From contig OX485805.1 of assembly GCA_950295325.1 (NCBI GenBank), positions 14,245,501 to 14,309,500 of the forward strand: DNA of 64,000 nucleotides, read 5' to 3'. The position numbers were made by a program, and so were the translations under genes. Each line of letters opens with the position of its first letter. Position 1 is the first letter of the stretch. The stretch comes from Polytrichum commune (lineage: Eukaryota > Streptophyta > Polytrichopsida > Polytrichales > Polytrichaceae). The notes below the pieces were generated by a model. The model saw only the letters and a list, made by a program, of their open reading frames with translations. It was not told where the DNA came from and made no database searches. This document shows, in pieces, positions 1 through 13,196 of this stretch.

Positions 1-1259
1 CTAAATCTGTAATATCCCGCAACCTTTGCAACATCCTCCTCATCTTCAAATTGCACATGCACCTAACAACATGCACACTGGTTAGTTTTCATGAAGGAAA
101 ACCCCTTAATTATGCACAATATGAAATGGATAGACAACCATAAGATAGTTGTGAAAAATTACCGTAGGTGTGCTACGAATGGGGATGAGGCTCACTCTTC
201 CATGCTTGTGCTTGTATGCCCAATTCTTGAATGTTTGGTACGGTGTTGCAGGTGTGGCAACACCACTAGGCTAGGTAGATAACAACTCAACCTCCTCCCA
301 CTCCAATTCTAACATCCCTCATCAAAGAATATTTTCTTCAATGCCAACTTCAATGCGCATTCATGGTGTCGTTTTTTAATTTCATGTACAACACAAACAA
401 TCCTTATTTTTTGTGAGTGTGGTGTTATTTTCTACGCACACCATCAATGCTAGTGGTTGCATTACAAGTAAAATAGATAAACATGGTTGAAATTTGTGTG
501 CTATAGTGAAAGCATGTCCTCAAATGCCAAGCAAAGATGCAAAGACTAGGATATGAACTTCTTGCTAAAGGTCCATCCTATCATGTTATGATGTCTACAA
601 ATAGAGTGCATTCGACATATTAGCAACATCAAACATAATTATTCTCAAATTGCGAAGTAAAAGGATGTGATATGAAAGAAAGAAATCAATTTATTTTGGT
701 TCAAAACATCACCCTTTGAATCTTTGTTGATGGGCCACCTTGACTTACTCCTTGCATTGTGTGGAAGTTTTGGAATTCATAGTGTTGACACTCAACCACC
801 TCGTTCTTAAGTCTTCCTACGGTGAAGGTAGTGAACAAGGTTTGTGATTTGGAAGTTGCGTGGGCATGTATATGTATGTAAAGGGTGAAGTGGCTCGAAC
901 ATTGAGAAGCATAGTATTCAAAAACCTTCGTTGAAATGGAAATCATGCAAAATCCTCGTGGAATTGAATAAATAAATTATAAATGAATGGCATTGACATT
1001 ATGGGAGCGATGGTGGGTGCAATTTTTGGAAGCACTAAAAAGATTGTGGACATACATGTGGAGAAGAGGTGTGTGCAACCATGCTGGCACATGCTCGTAG
1101 AGTTGTTGTAGTTCATTAAAGCGTCTATACGATCCCCACATGCCCTTGATGGAGTGCATGGCGACGACATTGGGCACTTCACCCATGATCTACACAAACA
1201 TGGCCAACTACATGTGTCACAATAAGCTGAACATCAATGAAAGATGTTGTCGTAGCACG
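1..1259. other. AT-rich intergenic stretch, no gene seen
   Basis: Only short open frames without recognisable protein similarity occur on either strand. No tandem repeat or terminal inverted repeat was noticed. Confidence 0.4.
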
Positions 1260-2891
1260 GTGGTGACGTATTCATTAAATTGATCTGATAAACGCGTAAA
1301 ACGTCACAGCCGCGCCAAGTTCGTTCCCACGAAGAACCTGCGGTCGTTCACAACACAGAGGGAGGAAATCTTTCACTAACACACACACAAGAAACACCAG
1401 AAACTAAGATAACACAAATCGGATTAAGAAATCCGGGATATTACGGAAATTATAGCAAGGAAATTTTCGGCTTCCCGGTAGTGGACCGAGGTAGGGGACA
1501 CAACACAAAGTATGGACAAGCTCCCACCCTAGAGTAGTAACAACAATAGACTCAGCGTCCCGAATCCATAGTGTAACAACTATATACACTCAATTCTAAG
1601 ATTCTTTATTACGGGTCATGACTTCCGGGATAAGGTTTCCGCGATAGAGGTAGTGGATCTGACCTGTATTTCCACTATCCGCTAGATTTTTGACCGTGTC
1701 ACAAGGACAATAATTCTGGTGTTTTAGGCTAGAATGCTCAGAGAGACTTGGTAGTTGTTCATCAGGATCTCGCCCTGTGGATTGGTTTCTCCGGGTTGTC
1801 TCCCTATCTCCACTTCCTCCTCCTAACTACTACTCCCTTAGACTGGTGTTATGATGGGGGCAGCCCTCCCTCGGGAAGGTGTCCTACTCAGGTATCCGAC
1901 ACGTGCCACCCCCTTTGACGGGAGGAAAGGTGGAGGAAGTTTTGGGTCTACAAAACCAGCCTGATCCACTCTCCGTGATGGCACAGTTTCCACTATACCA
2001 CACGCGGAAACCGAATCCTCCCTCGAGAAAGGTGGAAACGCAACATCTGCGCTCCTATCCTCACAATGGGTAGCTTGTGCTGTTGCACCGGTCACACAGG
2101 ATAGGACCCAGGGTATGCTGTTTTCCGTGACGGCGGGGCTAACATAGGGATGGGGCTACCACGCCTACCATCCTCAGTGGGAACCAAACGCCAGTCGCGG
2201 CAGGTGCATGAGTGCTCTAGACCAGTCCGTTACTGCTAATCGGTATGATCCACCTCAGGTCACGGCAAGCAGAAGGCGTAAACCACAACTCTCCCCTTAC
2301 TATTGGACATGTCTATCCACTGCTGCTCATTGTCGGTCCCTAGTTGGACGGAGTAAGTGAGGAAGAACCTACTGTGTGCGCGGAACTCCCCTTGCCCAAC
2401 AACCCCACGGTGGAGTTTTTTCCCCTTGCTCGTGCAATCCTTTCCGCCTTTCCGTGCTTAAGATTCCTCCGCCCATCACCTACTCACACGGGGGCGTTTT
2501 AACCACACGCACCTCGGGGTATTACTGACCCCCTGTTCTATCACGGAATACTAACCTAACTAACCTACACAGTGATAGGGAATGGCGGAAAACTCGGAAA
2601 CCCCAAGTACGGAAAAGAGGGACCACTTGCATTACACATGGACTTAAGACTCAATTCAAACCGAAGGTGGAGTAAAACATAAGGTCTGAATTGAACAAAA
2701 GAACACTTGCATGGTAAAATGATGAGAGAAACACCGAAGTGTTCTCCCTTTAAAACCAAACTAACACCCACATGCCATGGTTTCCATGCTGGAAATCGCG
2801 GGCCACGTGGCAGTCCTAACAATCCACCTCATTGAGAGGTCAGAACCTAAACAAAGAAAATGATAAAAGCACACAACTCAGGGCCAACTAA
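1260..2891. other. GC-richer noncoding part of a probable retroelement
   Basis: This stretch is visibly richer in G and C than its surroundings. It lies directly downstream (minus strand) of the gag-like pseudogene at 2892-4800, so it is probably the untranslated or terminal part of the same element. I found no open frame of meaningful length and no second copy in the window that would let me call a long terminal repeat. Assignment to the element is inference. Confidence 0.35.
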
Positions 2892-4800
2892 TTACTTGCC
2901 CAAAACAACCCAAAATGGAATCCTAACTAAAATATACTTCCTATCATTCCGCTTCTTCAGCTTGGCTTCCTTCTTATTCTGCTTCCGCTCCTCACGGTGG
3001 TCCACTCTGTCCGTTGCCAAAGATGGAGCACGTGGTGGTGGCACTGACATCTTATGTCCATCGGGCCCAGCAATCACTCCCACGTGGTTTACCGTCTCCG
3101 CAACATCCGGCGCCAGTGGTGCGGACAGCTGGTTGTCCGGCGGAAATCCCGGAACAAGTTGTGCAAGCGGCGGCGGATCCCAGGCAACCATCTGGAAGGC
3201 CATGGTAGGGCTCGGTGGTGTTACCTCAGCCACATGGCAACCATCCAAGGTTTCCTTCTCAACGGTGGAGGAAACCGGGTTGGCATTGAGAACCACCACC
3301 TCAGTGGCGGAAATCGGCGGTGCCGTGAGCGCCGTGATGTCTTCCACTTGGTCCACCTCTTCTCCATTTTGGTTTCCACCTCCTACCGCGGCACCCTGAA
3401 TTTCCACCACATCATGAGGGGTCAAATCGGAGTAGTTCTATGAGGTCTTCTCTTCTTCTGATGACTCTACCGTGGTGGGAAACAACTCCGTGTAGCTAGC
3501 AATGAGCGCCTTCATTGCTTTCAAAGCTGCGTCCATCTTACTTCCTTGATCCATGATGAAGGTAACTATCTTCGACCCGGAAACGTGGCGCGTATTCTTT
3601 AATTCCGCGTCGAACATCTTGGCCTTCCACCACACATTCCCCGGGATATCCACCATGTCACTCACCTTTTGCACTGTGAGGGTGGTATCCTTCACCTACT
3701 TTAGGAGCGTCTCTCGCTTTGCCTTCAACTTCCGCACTTGCTCCGTGGTCTTCCGATTTTCCGCAGTAAGGTGGTCCATCTTCCGCTCCAGCTCCCGCAA
3801 CCGGCGCGGATCTTGGATGGCCTCTTGTATTGCGGCAACCAAACTCTCCCGCGGAGGGTTGCCCACCAATTCCCCTACTTGTTGTATTTGCAGCTCATAC
3901 TCCGCAATCCGGGACCGTACTCCCTCCAAGTCGCGGATAATGGAGTTCACCGGATTATCCTCCAAGGGGAAGGGAGAGGTTTCACCTCCTACGGGCTTGG
4001 TGGCAGACCTGGTCCGTGTCGCACGATTCTCCAACATTAGTTTCCGCTTCTTCATCACGGACCGCTCTTCGTTGCTCAACTCCACCACATCTTCCTCCTT
4101 CGAACCCTCATGGCCTATCTCCGGCTCCGAGTCGGTACTCTGGAGCTCCCGCATAAACTGATGCGATGTCCATTGGGTTTCCTCTTCGTCTGTGAGTAGG
4201 TTTCCGTATGCGTAAATGTGGAAGAGGAAAGGCCCAATGTAGGAAGGTTGGTCGCGCTTAGTGTTAGTTGCCAACTTGTGGACCAACTCCCCAATCCACC
4301 ACATTCTTCTCGGAGTATGCAAGAAGTAATGTGGTGGTAAGGGTAAGAGTGATGTTATAGGGCTTCTCCGGGCTAAAGATAGGCATTAGAAAAGCTAACA
4401 TCATCATTTCCCTCTCGTTTTTACAATCATTCACAAAGTAGCTATACTTGGGGTCCAACCTCTGGGGAAATTTGTCCATGGTACAATAATCTCTCTTAGT
4501 GGCCATACCTTCCCCTCTCTGCTTGAACCCGTAAATCCTACTCCACAATTCCGCATTCCACCTATCCGGTCGGCCGCGGATGGTGGAAGCGTAAACTTGG
4601 TCCACCTCCCCAGTGACCAACTCCCTCACCATCTCCTCACAGCGTACACTCCAAGATTTTTCCCATAACCCGAGGCAGCCCATGCGCCTCAAGTCTGCCT
4701 CCAACTCATTGCTTTCTTCTCGACCAATGGGGGTGACCACGTGCACCTTGCGGAAGGCTACCGGCTTGTCCGCGATCCTCTTCCGGGTTTGGATCGCCAT
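2892..4800 (-). pseudogene. Decayed gag-like repeat protein (636-codon frame with three lesions)
   Basis: A minus-strand reading frame runs from an ATG at 4800 to a stop near 2892, about 636 codons. It is broken by one frameshift near 4300, where the phrase EKNVVDWG continues in the next frame as ELVHKLATNTKRD. Two in-frame TAG codons follow, at 3696-3698 and 3438-3440. The N-terminal ~170 residues are globular, with motifs RGRPDRWNAELWSRIYGF and LDPKYSYFVNDCKNERE. Then come an acidic segment, a coiled-coil region around RRLRELERKMDHLTAENRKT, and a proline-rich low-complexity tail ending in basic residues. The layout resembles gag-type or plant-mobile-domain-like proteins carried by repeats, but I cannot name the family. 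Both stops are TAG, as expected if CAG codons in methylated CHG context were deaminated. No protease or polymerase was found nearby, so autonomy is unlikely. Confidence 0.55.
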
Positions 4801-7081
4801 GGTGGTTGCGGCCCGCTGTCGCCTGTGCGGTCCGCTCCGCTCTAAGGTTTCCGAGTCGAAACGGAATTCCTAACACTAACTTAATTTGATGTTTTTAACT
4901 ACTTTAAGGATTTTAATTTTTCTTCTAAATTCTAAATAACCTACCTAACAATCTACCTATAAAGTACTCTACTTATTATATTTTCCTTGGTCAAACCTAT
5001 TCTTTAAACTTAAAACAAGGTTACTTAAGATTTTAAGAAATGCGGGGCTTGACAGATGTACAAAGAAAGTCACAAGAATGAAATGGCCAAAAAAATGAAT
5101 TGATGATGTTCGAAACACACATGGTTAAACACTGCATGCTTATAGGTAGGTATAACTTATGATGTTGGAGAGGTCGATCGCTAACCACACTGTTAGAGGG
5201 GTGGTCGTTGTACACATCATGGATATGATTAAATACCAATACACATGAACAAACAATAATAGAAAAAAATATGATTAAGGCAAGTGAAGTAGGAGATCCT
5301 ACAATGAGCACATCATGCATTATCTAAAATTTGGTAATTCCGAATGGATGGGGCATTATAGCATCCATACTTTGTGCAAATATCTCAAGATACCTGACGA
5401 GTTTCCATATTATCCTAATGTTGGTGTGTCTGACGTAGTTCACCACATCCTCTATAAGAGGTGGATTAATTTATACAACATTCATAATCAAGAAGAAACA
5501 ATTTTATTACAATATAATATTTTAATAGTTCTAATATTGAAAAATGTGGGCAATAGAAGTTCCATTCTATTATACTACCTTACAATTATTTTCCCGATTG
5601 GATGGTCAATTTTGCACAGACACCAACAAAGCCACGTGAATGACCACAAGAGATACATTGTTTGGAAACCCGTTGGGAATGATGTTGTTTAATTCCTGCT
5701 CACAAGTAGTCACGACATGTAAATACGAGAAATTTTATAAATAATAATCCAAAATGTGGTATGTGAAATTTTGCATTGAATGATAAAGAAAGTACCTTGA
5801 ATAAAGTCTTATACATCCCCCAACTGCATGCAATAATAGCAATGGTGTCACTTTGTTCGAGACGAGCCAAAATGACAATGTCACAAAACTTGGCCTTAGT
5901 GGTGTAGTACCAAGGACAAAAATATTTATCAAGTGCACATGTTTGTCACATTTCATATGTGGTAGCCATGTCGTGGCACTCAAACAATCTGAACCTCAAC
6001 AATCTATCATCAATAAAGAGGCAATTATACATTGACCTCTAAAGCTAGTAAAAAATATGGTCCCTTTACTGGAAGTGCCTCACCATTGGCTACGTGTGCA
6101 AGAATCTCCGCCTTTGAATCTTCTCCCTCAAACTTTGCAAATGGCATGCCCTTTGTCATGTAAGAGCTTCAAAAAGACTTTGCAAAACTAAAGAGATAAT
6201 ATAAAACATTTATTATATGATAGAAAAAAAAACATCATAATCGAAAATATACATTGCAATATGATTACATTGTGCATTGAGTACAAAGGATGTTAAGTAT
6301 TACGCAACACCATAGCAACAATGGTGTTTTCATGATGCATCCAAGGAGTAGCAACAATGTGTCTCATAACCTCGTTGTATGTTACAAAATAAAGAGTTTG
6401 ACTAGAGCATGAATAGAAAATGAGAAGGAATCTAGAAATACCAACCTACCATAAATCATGGTACAAAATGGAAGTCATGTACCACAAAATTACAAATTTA
6501 TAAATACTAAAAAACGGAATTATAAATAATTTTGTACACATACATGATTACATTTATAATTGAATAATTGAATAATTTGTGGTATTTATAATTACCATAA
6601 TTACAAAATGGAAATCATGTACATGTTCGCCGCGATTCCAATGGCAGGGGGAATCAATAACGAGTTTGTAGTAGAAACTATCCATCAAGGTTGAACTTGA
6701 CCTATATTCGTATACGAAGCCCAATGCGACACATGCTTCACTTGGACATCAGACATAACTCCATCAGTGTGCTCCCGATGCAGGCCGTCTTGTTCTAGAT
6801 CCTTGTAAATTCTCTTCATGAAACCCAATAAATATACACGCAAAATAAATGAATTGATAGTCTTGCATCTATAAAATTGACACTTGTGAACCCTTTGAAT
6901 GGTCCACCACTCTGCGGGATCACTTTTAGTTAGAATGTTAGCATTAAAAGTTAGAATTGATAGGGAATTTAGGAAAAATTAGTTCATTTAGCATTTAGCC
7001 TAGAAGAAGGAAGGTCAAAATGAAACTAAGTAGCGCTAGAAGATAGCAAAGTAGAAAAAATATGCTAGCTAGTAAAAACAA
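4801..7081. other. Intergenic, no gene recognised
   Basis: Several open frames of 60-125 codons are present, for example at 5315-5692 on the plus strand. They show no domain, no splice context and no codon pattern that would separate them from chance. Base composition is AT-rich. Confidence 0.4.
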
Positions 7082-7216
7082 CTAGCTATTAAGCAAATAT
7101 TAGTAGATGCTAGCTATTAAGCAAATGTTAGTAGATGCTAGCTAGGCAAATATTATTAGATGCTAGCTATTAAGCAAATGTTAGTAAATGCTAGCTAAGC
7201 AAATGTTAGTTTATTA
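7082..7216. repeat. Tandem repeat, five units of 25-28 bp
   Basis: Five head-to-tail units, each starting CTAGCTA, begin at 7082, 7110, 7138, 7163 and 7191. Three are 28 bp (7082, 7110, 7163), the unit at 7138 is 25 bp, and the last fades out at about 26 bp. The consensus is CTAGCTATTAAGCAAATGTT followed by AGTAGATG. Units differ at only a few positions. Confidence 0.85.
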
Positions 7217-7734
7217 GTTAGTGTGAGGCACACAAGACTATTAGAGGTGTTTTGCGTAAGAAGACAAAATCGGCTTGAACACTTTTTGAGAAAAAAAAAA
7301 AAAACAAGGGGGTTACTTGCCCTCTTACTCTCTTGCCAACTCGATGGCGAAAAATTAGAAAGATTTCTAGGTTCCCCGTCGGAGCCATCTCGGCGAGAGG
7401 GTGGCAACCTCAACCGGGAAAACCCTCGAGCCAAAATTTCGGGAAAGAGTTTGAAAAATGGATCCGGTGGAGGAGGGGTCCAACCCTTTTGTGAGAGGGT
7501 TTAAAAACCCTTCCTTCCACCTTATAGGTCTTTCTCTTCCTCTAATGCTTGGGCGAAGCCCTATTTCAATGTAGTTAGGAAAAAATCCTTTAGCATGCAT
7601 TCTCAATGGCCTAAAAGAAAGGCTTGAGAACCTCCTCTACTCTCTCTCCTAGTTAGAATGTGTGTTTATTAACATACCAACAAAATTATTCCTTCTTTTG
7701 TAGAGGTAGGTTGGATGGTAGAATTTTGAGTGGA

Positions 7735-8480
7735 GGCATTGTAGACCTCATCTGCCAATGCCCTGAAAGCTTAGTTCAGAAGCTAGAACAAGATACTTAT
7801 CATTTTTCTCTTAGAGAGATTTCCTATAGCTATCCATAGTCGTTTCCCATTTGCGATTTGGTTAAGATGACAATTAGTTATGAATTTTCAAAGATGGAGT
7901 AGAAAAACTGGGTGGTCTTGTGGGTAGCGGCTGCTGGATCAGACCTGCGAGCCCAATAGGAATTTTAATTCTAAGAAGTTATATTTTTCCCAAGTAGAAC
8001 TTTTGTGTAGCTTTCCAAAATGGCTTAGAAAATTTATTCGAGCATAATTTGAATTAGATATGAATTGTGCAAGATGGGACACATAGTTTGAAAACTTTTG
8101 GTTGACTGCTGCATTACAGAGGACCTGCTGGGTTCACTTCGGCTTACCTTTCTAATCACATATTTTTATCAAATACGTCTTTTTAATATCTCTCCAGGGT
8201 CATATAGAACGTTTGATTTGACTAAGATTTGAATTAGATATGAATTGTTCAAGGTGAGATACATAGTTTAAGTCTTCTTGATTGACTGTTGTGTTACAAG
8301 GAGTCTGCTGAATTTTTATTAGCTTATCCTGCTGATGTCATAATTTTTCTAGTTAGAGCTTGTTCATAGCTTTCCAATGGTATAAGGAAAGCCTATATCC
8401 AAGAAGTAAGGAATGTGCTATGAATTTTTGAAGTTAGAAGGTAGATAGGTGGGTTGGAAGGGTCGGTTGAATCGACCTCA
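7735..8480. repeat. Degenerate satellite-like tandem array, period 180 bp
   Basis: Landmarks recur at exactly 180-bp steps. The phrase ATTAG(A/T)TATGAATT begins at 7873, 8053 and 8233, and its worn counterpart is near 8413. GA(C/T)CTGC recurs at 7942, 8122 and about 8302, and the CTTTCC-type motif at about 7830, 8011, 8190 and 8370. About four units are visible and they have diverged clearly. No coding potential runs through the units. The constant period with heavy substitution and few indels suggests an old array. Confidence 0.7.
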
Positions 8481-11400
8481 CACTTCCAACCCTCATAACT
8501 TTTGTAATTCTTATCCGATTTAAGTGATTTTTAGATCATTGGAAAGATAATTAGGTGCACTAAGTATAAATATTATGCTTAGGATTAAATTTCAGTGCAG
8601 AATAAATACTTTATATTTTAATTGTTAACTAAGGTACGCTTACTACCAAACTAGTTACAAAGAAGAGGCAAGGTCGACGCTCGAGAAGTGGAGCAAGGAA
8701 GGAGGTAGCGGCTCGGCCTCCATCGAGCCCAAATCAACCGAGGAGAATTGAGGTAAATTTACTAACGCTAGCCTTTCATTTAGGGTTGGAGGGAGCGCGG
8801 CTAAGGTACGCATCTCTAAACCCACTCACCTATCTCGTAAGGTCAAATGGCTTGATCACTTGACCGCCAAGGAAATACCCAACTCCATTGTTTTCGGGGC
8901 CCTTGGTATGTTTTGTAGTAGTAGCTTCATTTATTAGCAAGTTTCGTGTGTGGTAAGTCGGATTAATCACCGACATAACCACTCTTAATGTTGTTGGTAG
9001 AAAGGTGGGATTAATGACCCGCGAATCCATTATTATGTTGTTGGCTCCATAAATTGGGAGTAATGGCCCCAATTTATGAAGATTGTGCAACAGGTTGAAC
9101 CTACAGGTCGTCCGTCACCCTGGTCCCATTAAGTTGCATTTCGTGGTCTATCCAGTGTAAACACATTTAACAATCAAAACATACAAAATAAATCGTGAAC
9201 CCTTGTTGGCAAGAGACCCGAATCGGAAACTTAACTCGGTAGAGTGATACCACCCTTCGAATCATTGATGTTCGAATGGGTTTGAGATGTCACGCAACCT
9301 TCAAAGGACCTGCACGAGGCCTTAGAAGGTTCCGAGGTAAGAGGTGCACGAACCAGGTAAGGGGTGATGCCTAATATGTGAATGTAGTGAAGTAGGAGGT
9401 GCAAACAAAAGTAAGTAATTAAGAAGGAATTTGTGTGAAGGGTGGGACTTAGGCCAAGTTCCCCCGCTTAGAAAACTAAATAGAACTAAGTAAAGAAATA
9501 GGAAGAATTGAATGGTCCATCAAATTGTCGTTATTCCGTTCATTGAGCTAGGGTGGTATGAGTCACACCTGGTTGGTGTGTATCAAAACCATCCTAATTC
9601 ACAAATTAGGATTGTCTTGGTTTCAAGGCTGGTGCGTCTGCGCGTAGAATAGGTTATAGGTTAAGGTTAGAACTAGATATGAAATTGGTTAGTGGAGTTT
9701 AAAGCCACACTAGTAAAAAACTAAGGCCCAACCTCCGGAGGTACTACGACGCATATTTAATCTCTCTTAAAAATCTAACTACTCACGTTATACACCTATC
9801 ATCCGGGTTCGGCTTGGGCGCCTGCAAGTGGCTTGTGTGATACTTTTAGGGCTTGTGTGATACTTTTAGGCTCCCTTGAAAGGGGGTGGCCCAAAAGTAC
9901 CACAATATTTGACAATGAAAACAACAAACTTTGCACCCTTCAAACTATCATTTGTCCCACACGTAATGACAACCATAAACATTGGTGTGACGGGTGGAAA
10001 GTGTAGTGGAGCCCAAATTGTTGCCATCAATATGATATCAATTTGTAGAAAGTATTGCATTTGGAGAAGAAAACAAGTGTTGAAAAAAATTATTTTTGGA
10101 CATGATGTTTAAAAAATAGTCTCTCTCTCTCTCTCTCTCTATAGTTAGTTCTTACCATGCCTTGGATGAACAGATTGGGTAGAAAAACATAACCCTAATG
10201 AACTAAATGTTCTAGGGCATAGAAGCTTCTTTTACCTAATTGATAATAGCCGTGGATCTTACACTAAAGATCTACAGACAGGAGCATTTACCTAATCACA
10301 TATGAGGTAAGAGGAAGCATGAGAGCCTCCTTTCGAAGGTTAAACCACTTATGTTGTTTACCTTAAGTAACTTCTTGGTTTAGGGTAAACTAGTGGAGAT
10401 TGGTGGAAGGTGTACATTGCTTACCTCAATAGTGTACCACTAGAAGCTCAAATGGCCAAGGAAAAGGTAGAATACTTGATTGTTCTAAGCATTCTTTGAT
10501 ACAAACCATATGATTTTACTGTTCATATTTGTGTGACATAGATAACAATTGGGTTATGCTAATATTCACCTCGTGTACGTGACTAATCCTCATTTTGTGT
10601 TGGTTGGTTGCATGAGCACAGGTGAGGCAGACCCTTCACATTTTCAACGGCAATCCTAGGTTTTGTATCTTATCTTCATGCAAAAGTATTATGTGTACAA
10701 TGCTTACTGTGAAGCATTTTTTACTTGTGAATGATACTTGAAGCTTGTATATACTTGAGTTTGGTATACACAGACTTGACTGAGAGACATATACCTCTTT
10801 GACCATGTAATAGTATGTATCGGACATATCATACATTGCATTAGTTTACTTAGGAGCAATATGGCTTACAACCTTAGTAGTTTGAATACTCAAAGGTGTT
10901 AGTAAAAGTTTTAGACAAATACCAAGCGGAAATAGTTGTAAATATTTAGAAGTAACTTTGCAATGTTTTGGCCAAGAGGGATGGTCCCACCCACCCTCCC
11001 GGGATTTGGAAGGTTTATTAGATATGCTATGGAATGATTTGGCCTTTGAACAAAAGGATGTTAAAAGAGGGAACTATGCTTGAAGGTAAGCATAGATCTG
11101 CTCAAGCAATGCCCAGCTCTCTCTCGTTGAGGCCCATATAGGGTCTTGTGGAATCCTTAGGAACAATTTCTTGCTTTAGTTCAAAAGAGGAATTATGGTA
11201 GGTGTTACTTGCAAGAACAATAGTTTAATCATGTTTTCTCTTTATGTTATTAAGGTCAACTTGTTTAAATCAAACACAAAAACAATGAAAACATGTAACC
11301 TTGAGAGGTAGGTGGTTGAATGCAGATCCACCATGTGATGGAATTTAATAGTATTTTTATATGTCTATTAAAAGACACACACACACATGCATAACATAAA

Positions 11401-12599
11401 TTGAAATGTGTGATTGAAATATGCCCACTATTGTACACAAAATAATTAACAATATTGAGTGGACATACATGACCGCACAATGAACACATGATACTCTACT
11501 TTGACACATGGGGGCGCACTATACTAAACACATTTGAATATATATGAGTGCACAAAAGGGTTATTGATTTGAACATGTACTACCCATACATATGCTAAAC
11601 ATTTTATAACTCATATTTATGTACATGTATGGAGGACTTAAATATATATATATATAACATTTGGACTTGTATGGTTGTGTCAATGGACTTTATAGCATAA
11701 GTTTCTTATAGTGGTTTGTGTTGGTATCAAAAAGGAGCCAACAACAAGTAGGGATATGGTTTTAATCACCATTTGATGGTATACTTAGAGAAAATAATTG
11801 CATTAGCTTTTATGACATGTATTGCAAAATTGGATGCTTATATCTTACATCTAGGCGATGAAAAGACTTAAACGACTTTATCAATAAATATTGGGGTTTT
11901 GCATTATACATGGGATAAGGATTAGTTGTTATTCAAAAGTATATAAGTACACTCATGTTATTGACTATATATAATTGTATATTTTATATGTAAACATTTT
12001 TCATTTATATTTTGAGCATTGAAATCTTACATTTATTGCTTAATTTTGCAAAACAAATAATTGTATATAGGGGGTTTTATAGTATGTTTGAAATGCATGT
12101 GACTCTTGTGGCAATGAAAGGTGCACCCCTTTGGCTTTGACAAAGAATTGGACAAACAAACGAGGTCCAAAACTTGGCACAGCCTAAGAAATTCGATTTC
12201 ATTTTGCTAATTATCCTTTGTTTGTTGCAGATTCATAAACACATGATTTATTGGTGGAGAGAGAAAATGCAATTGAGAATTAAGCCACGGAGGAGCAAAC
12301 GACAAAAAAACTCAAATTGCGATGTAAGGGAGCACTTGCACACTAATCTTGGCGCTTGTGACCATTGAATATTCCAAAGGTATCAATAGACTTCAACACA
12401 TGTATTGCCTTGTGTGTGATATCCAACACGAGGAGGCCGAACACCTTCAATGTTAAGTACGACAAAACTCAACGTAATAAGATGACCTCCACATCTCTCT
12501 TAACACTATCCCAAATGGACCATCTATGTATAGCTTTGTTAACACCCATACGCATGCTTCTGCCCTAAGCAACACCATGATATCAAATCGGCTCAAGGA
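8481..12599. other. Intergenic, no gene; small simple repeats
   Basis: No coding region is supported. A 20-bp unit is duplicated in tandem at 9830-9849 and 9850-9869. A CT microsatellite lies at 10121-10140 and a TA run near 11645. The rest is AT-rich with only short open frames. Confidence 0.4.
9830..9869. repeat. Perfect 20-bp tandem duplication
   Basis: GGCTTGTGTGATACTTTTAG occurs twice head to tail with no mismatch. Confidence 0.9.
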
Positions 12600-13196
12600 C
12601 ATCGGTTAGTTGTCTGAAAGGCATAATAGTAACAACATTAGTGGCACAACATATGCCCAACCATCATTGTCGTTTTCTCTCTTGTGATGACCATCCACGA
12701 GACAAGTCGTTGATATGAACCCTTTGATGAATGGACCCCACCAATGGGTTCTCATCAATATTGGTGTTGGATGTGTACAACTTGAAGAAATCAATCACAC
12801 CGTCCAACACATTTTGTTGTGCGTCCGACTCCTTCACACAACGGGTGGAGTTTCCAGTATTGGCAGTGGAGATGGTTGAGTTGGCAGTGGTTCATGAACC
12901 GGGACCCCGCACACATTAATCATGGAAATCATGTTGGCAATGGGCGTGGTCACATCTTCATTGTCAAGGATAGAATGAGATTCTTCCAATGACTCTAGGC
13001 CAACTGAAAATTAAACCCAAGGTGAGGCAATGGGTTGAGATGATCCATTGTCATCCATGTTGATAGGCTCGAATTTGAGATAAAAGAAAATGTGCGATTG
13101 GAATATGGGGGAGAGTTGTGCCATTCCAGGCTTCATATGCCCATCTAGCTTAACACATGGAATGTAGTGTTGGAAAATAAACAAATTGTCACTCAA
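12600..13196 (-). pseudogene. Decayed reading frame of unknown repeat-derived protein
   Basis: On the minus strand a frame from 13196 reads through one TAA just after the phrase SSQPIASPWV. It continues for roughly 60 more codons with coding-like text (LDNEDVTTPIANMISMINV and a proline-rich PLPTQPSPLPILETPP) before a TGA. A further stretch (GVIDFFKLYTSNTNIDENPL) follows in another frame. This pattern of long sense runs joined by single lesions is typical of a degraded gene rather than chance. I do not recognise the family. It is probably part of a transposon, which is inference from context. Confidence 0.35.
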
